A model generated the notes under the pieces. The model ran no database searches, was not told the DNA's origin, and was given only the letters and a program-made list of their open reading frames with translations. The translations under genes were made by a program, and so were the position numbers. From Gemmatimonadaceae bacterium (GTDB taxonomy: Bacteria; Gemmatimonadota; Gemmatimonadetes; Gemmatimonadales; Gemmatimonadaceae), in NCBI GenBank assembly GCA_025450035.1, contig JANWIF010000150.1, positions 1 through 33,824 of the forward strand: a DNA stretch of 33,824 nucleotides, written 5' to 3'. This document shows, in pieces, positions 32,920 to 33,824 of the stretch. Each line of letters begins with the position of its first letter. Within the stretch, counting starts at the first letter, position 1.

Positions 32920-33824
32920 CACGCCGCGCCCGTTGCCACGGCCGCGCCTGCGACCGTACCGAGCGGCAGTCGCACCACGACGGTGGTCCCGACATCCGGG
33001 ACGCTTCGAATATCCAGCGATGCCGCGCGCCCGTACCCGCGCTCGAGCCGTCGCGCGAGATTCGACAGGCCGATCCCTTGCGCCCGGCGCCGCTCCAGCT
33101 CGTGCTCCGACACACCGACGCCGGTGTCACTGACGGTGAACGTGAGCTCGCGGCGGATCTCGCCCAACGGGCCACCCACCGTTTCCGTGCGCGCGAGCAC
33201 GGTCAACGCACCGCCGCGCCGGCGTGGAGCGATTCCGTGCTTCACCGCGTTCTCCACGAGCGGCTGCAGCAGGAGTGACGGAATGCGGTAGCCGTGCACC
33301 GCATCCGGCACATCGATCGTGATCGACAACGCTTCCTCGAACCGCGCCCGCTCGATGTCCAGGTACGCCAGCACGATCTCCAGTTCTTCCGCCACCGTGA
33401 CCAGTTCCCCTTCCGACCGGCGCAGCACCGCACGCAACAGTCCGGTAAGGCGGAACAACGTGGCCAACGCCCGGTCGGGCGCCTCTTGGATGAGCTGCCC
33501 GATGGTGGTCAGGGTGTTGAACAGGAAATGCGGATTGAGCTGTGCGCGGAGCGCGCGTAACTCGGCTTCGGTCGCGAGCTGCAGGGCTTCGCGTTCGCGC
33601 GCGTCGCGCGCGTAGCGTTCATCGCCCACGCGTATGGAGTCGATGCGCCGCGCGGCGGCTAGCGCCGCGCGCTCGAGTAAGGCAAGATCATCGGACATCA
33701 ACCGCCGGCCGCCGGTGAGATGGCCGATGTCCAGCACGTAGGCCGGCGTATCGTGCGTTGGCACGCGCACGCTCGACTCCGGCACGCGACCGGCCGCCGC
33801 GAGCGGAGTATCGGCCTCGCCGCC
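32919..33824 (-). CDS. LytS/YehU-type sensor histidine kinase; 5' end beyond the window
   Basis: The C-terminal kinase part of a HisKA_7TM/His_kinase-type sensor. The phospho-acceptor motif is LRAQLNPHFLFNTLTTIGQLI with its His. The ATPase domain has the N box (PLLQPLVENAVKHGIAP) and G box (DTGVGVSEHELERRRAQGIGLSNLARRL). The frame is open to the window edge with no stop, so the N-terminal sensing part, usually membrane helices, lies outside. A GTG at 33785 could be a start for a soluble version but has no clear ribosome site. It is partner of the overlapping LytTR regulator. Confidence 0.92.
   Translation of the reverse strand, partial: GGEADTPLAAAGRVPESSVRVPTHDTPAYVLDIGHLTGGRRLMSDDLALLERAALAAARRIDSIRVGDERYARDAREREALQLATEAELRALRAQLNPHFLFNTLTTIGQLIQEAPDRALATLFRLTGLLRAVLRRSEGELVTVAEELEIVLAYLDIERARFEEALSITIDVPDAVHGYRIPSLLLQPLVENAVKHGIAPRRRGGALTVLARTETVGGPLGEIRRELTFTVSDTGVGVSEHELERRRAQGIGLSNLARRLERGYGRAASLDIRSVPDVGTTVVVRLPLGTVAGAAVATGAA

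Noticed and set aside
1-33824. Defence island, CRISPR array, prophage or integrative element
   Set aside because: No repeats of array type, no integrase, transposase, nuclease or toxin pair was seen in any frame that I could support.

Overview
The window is high-GC (about two-thirds G+C by eye), gene-dense DNA from a Gram-negative, outer-membrane bacterium. TonB-dependent receptors, an outer-membrane DUF481 barrel, several Tat-exported enzymes, an isoquinoline-oxidoreductase-type molybdoenzyme and the general style of the proteins suggest Gemmatimonadota. This assignment is an inference; there is no rRNA or other marker gene here. No rRNA, tRNA, CRISPR array, insertion sequence or phage gene was recognised.

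Region 1 (1-8561) is a plant-sugar locus. A sugar ABC transporter (permease, binding lipoprotein, double ATPase) runs straight into a Tat-exported GH127-type beta-L-arabinofuranosidase and a Tat-exported TIM-barrel protein that looks like an unclassified glycosidase. A proline racemase/4-hydroxyproline epimerase family gene converges on them, with a 15-bp palindrome at its promoter. Together they suggest use of hydroxyproline-linked L-arabinofuranosides from plant wall glycoproteins. The permease is abnormal: its N-terminus is the second half of a LacI-type DNA-binding domain in place of the first membrane segment.

Region 2 (8642-16045) holds a secreted Asp-box propeller protein, a Spy/CpxP-like protein, an ECF sigma - membrane protein - periplasmic LTxxQ protein operon resembling CnrH/CnrY/CnrX, a two-gene molybdenum hydroxylase (2Fe-2S subunit and Tat-exported large subunit) and a triple-BON protein.

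Region 3 (16395-22474) is rich in metal functions: an mntH - DtxR-family repressor operon, a decayed TonB-dependent receptor, a YncE-like propeller, a PepSY protein, and a tatA - nickel/cobalt permease operon with a Fur-like box upstream.

Region 4 (22475-27490) has a cupin, a short-chain dehydrogenase lacking the usual YxxxK, a LolA-like protein, a DUF481 barrel, an exported MsrA, a retinol-dehydrogenase-like SDR and a VOC protein. Region 5 (27491-33824) has a GNAT remnant, an FTR1 iron permease, an MscL with an added zinc ribbon, a TonB-dependent receptor and a LytTR/LytS two-component pair cut by the window edge.

One heptamer, GTTAGGC/GCCTAAC, occurs about 28 times in the window, far more than composition predicts, and accounts for many of the rare TTA leucine codons.
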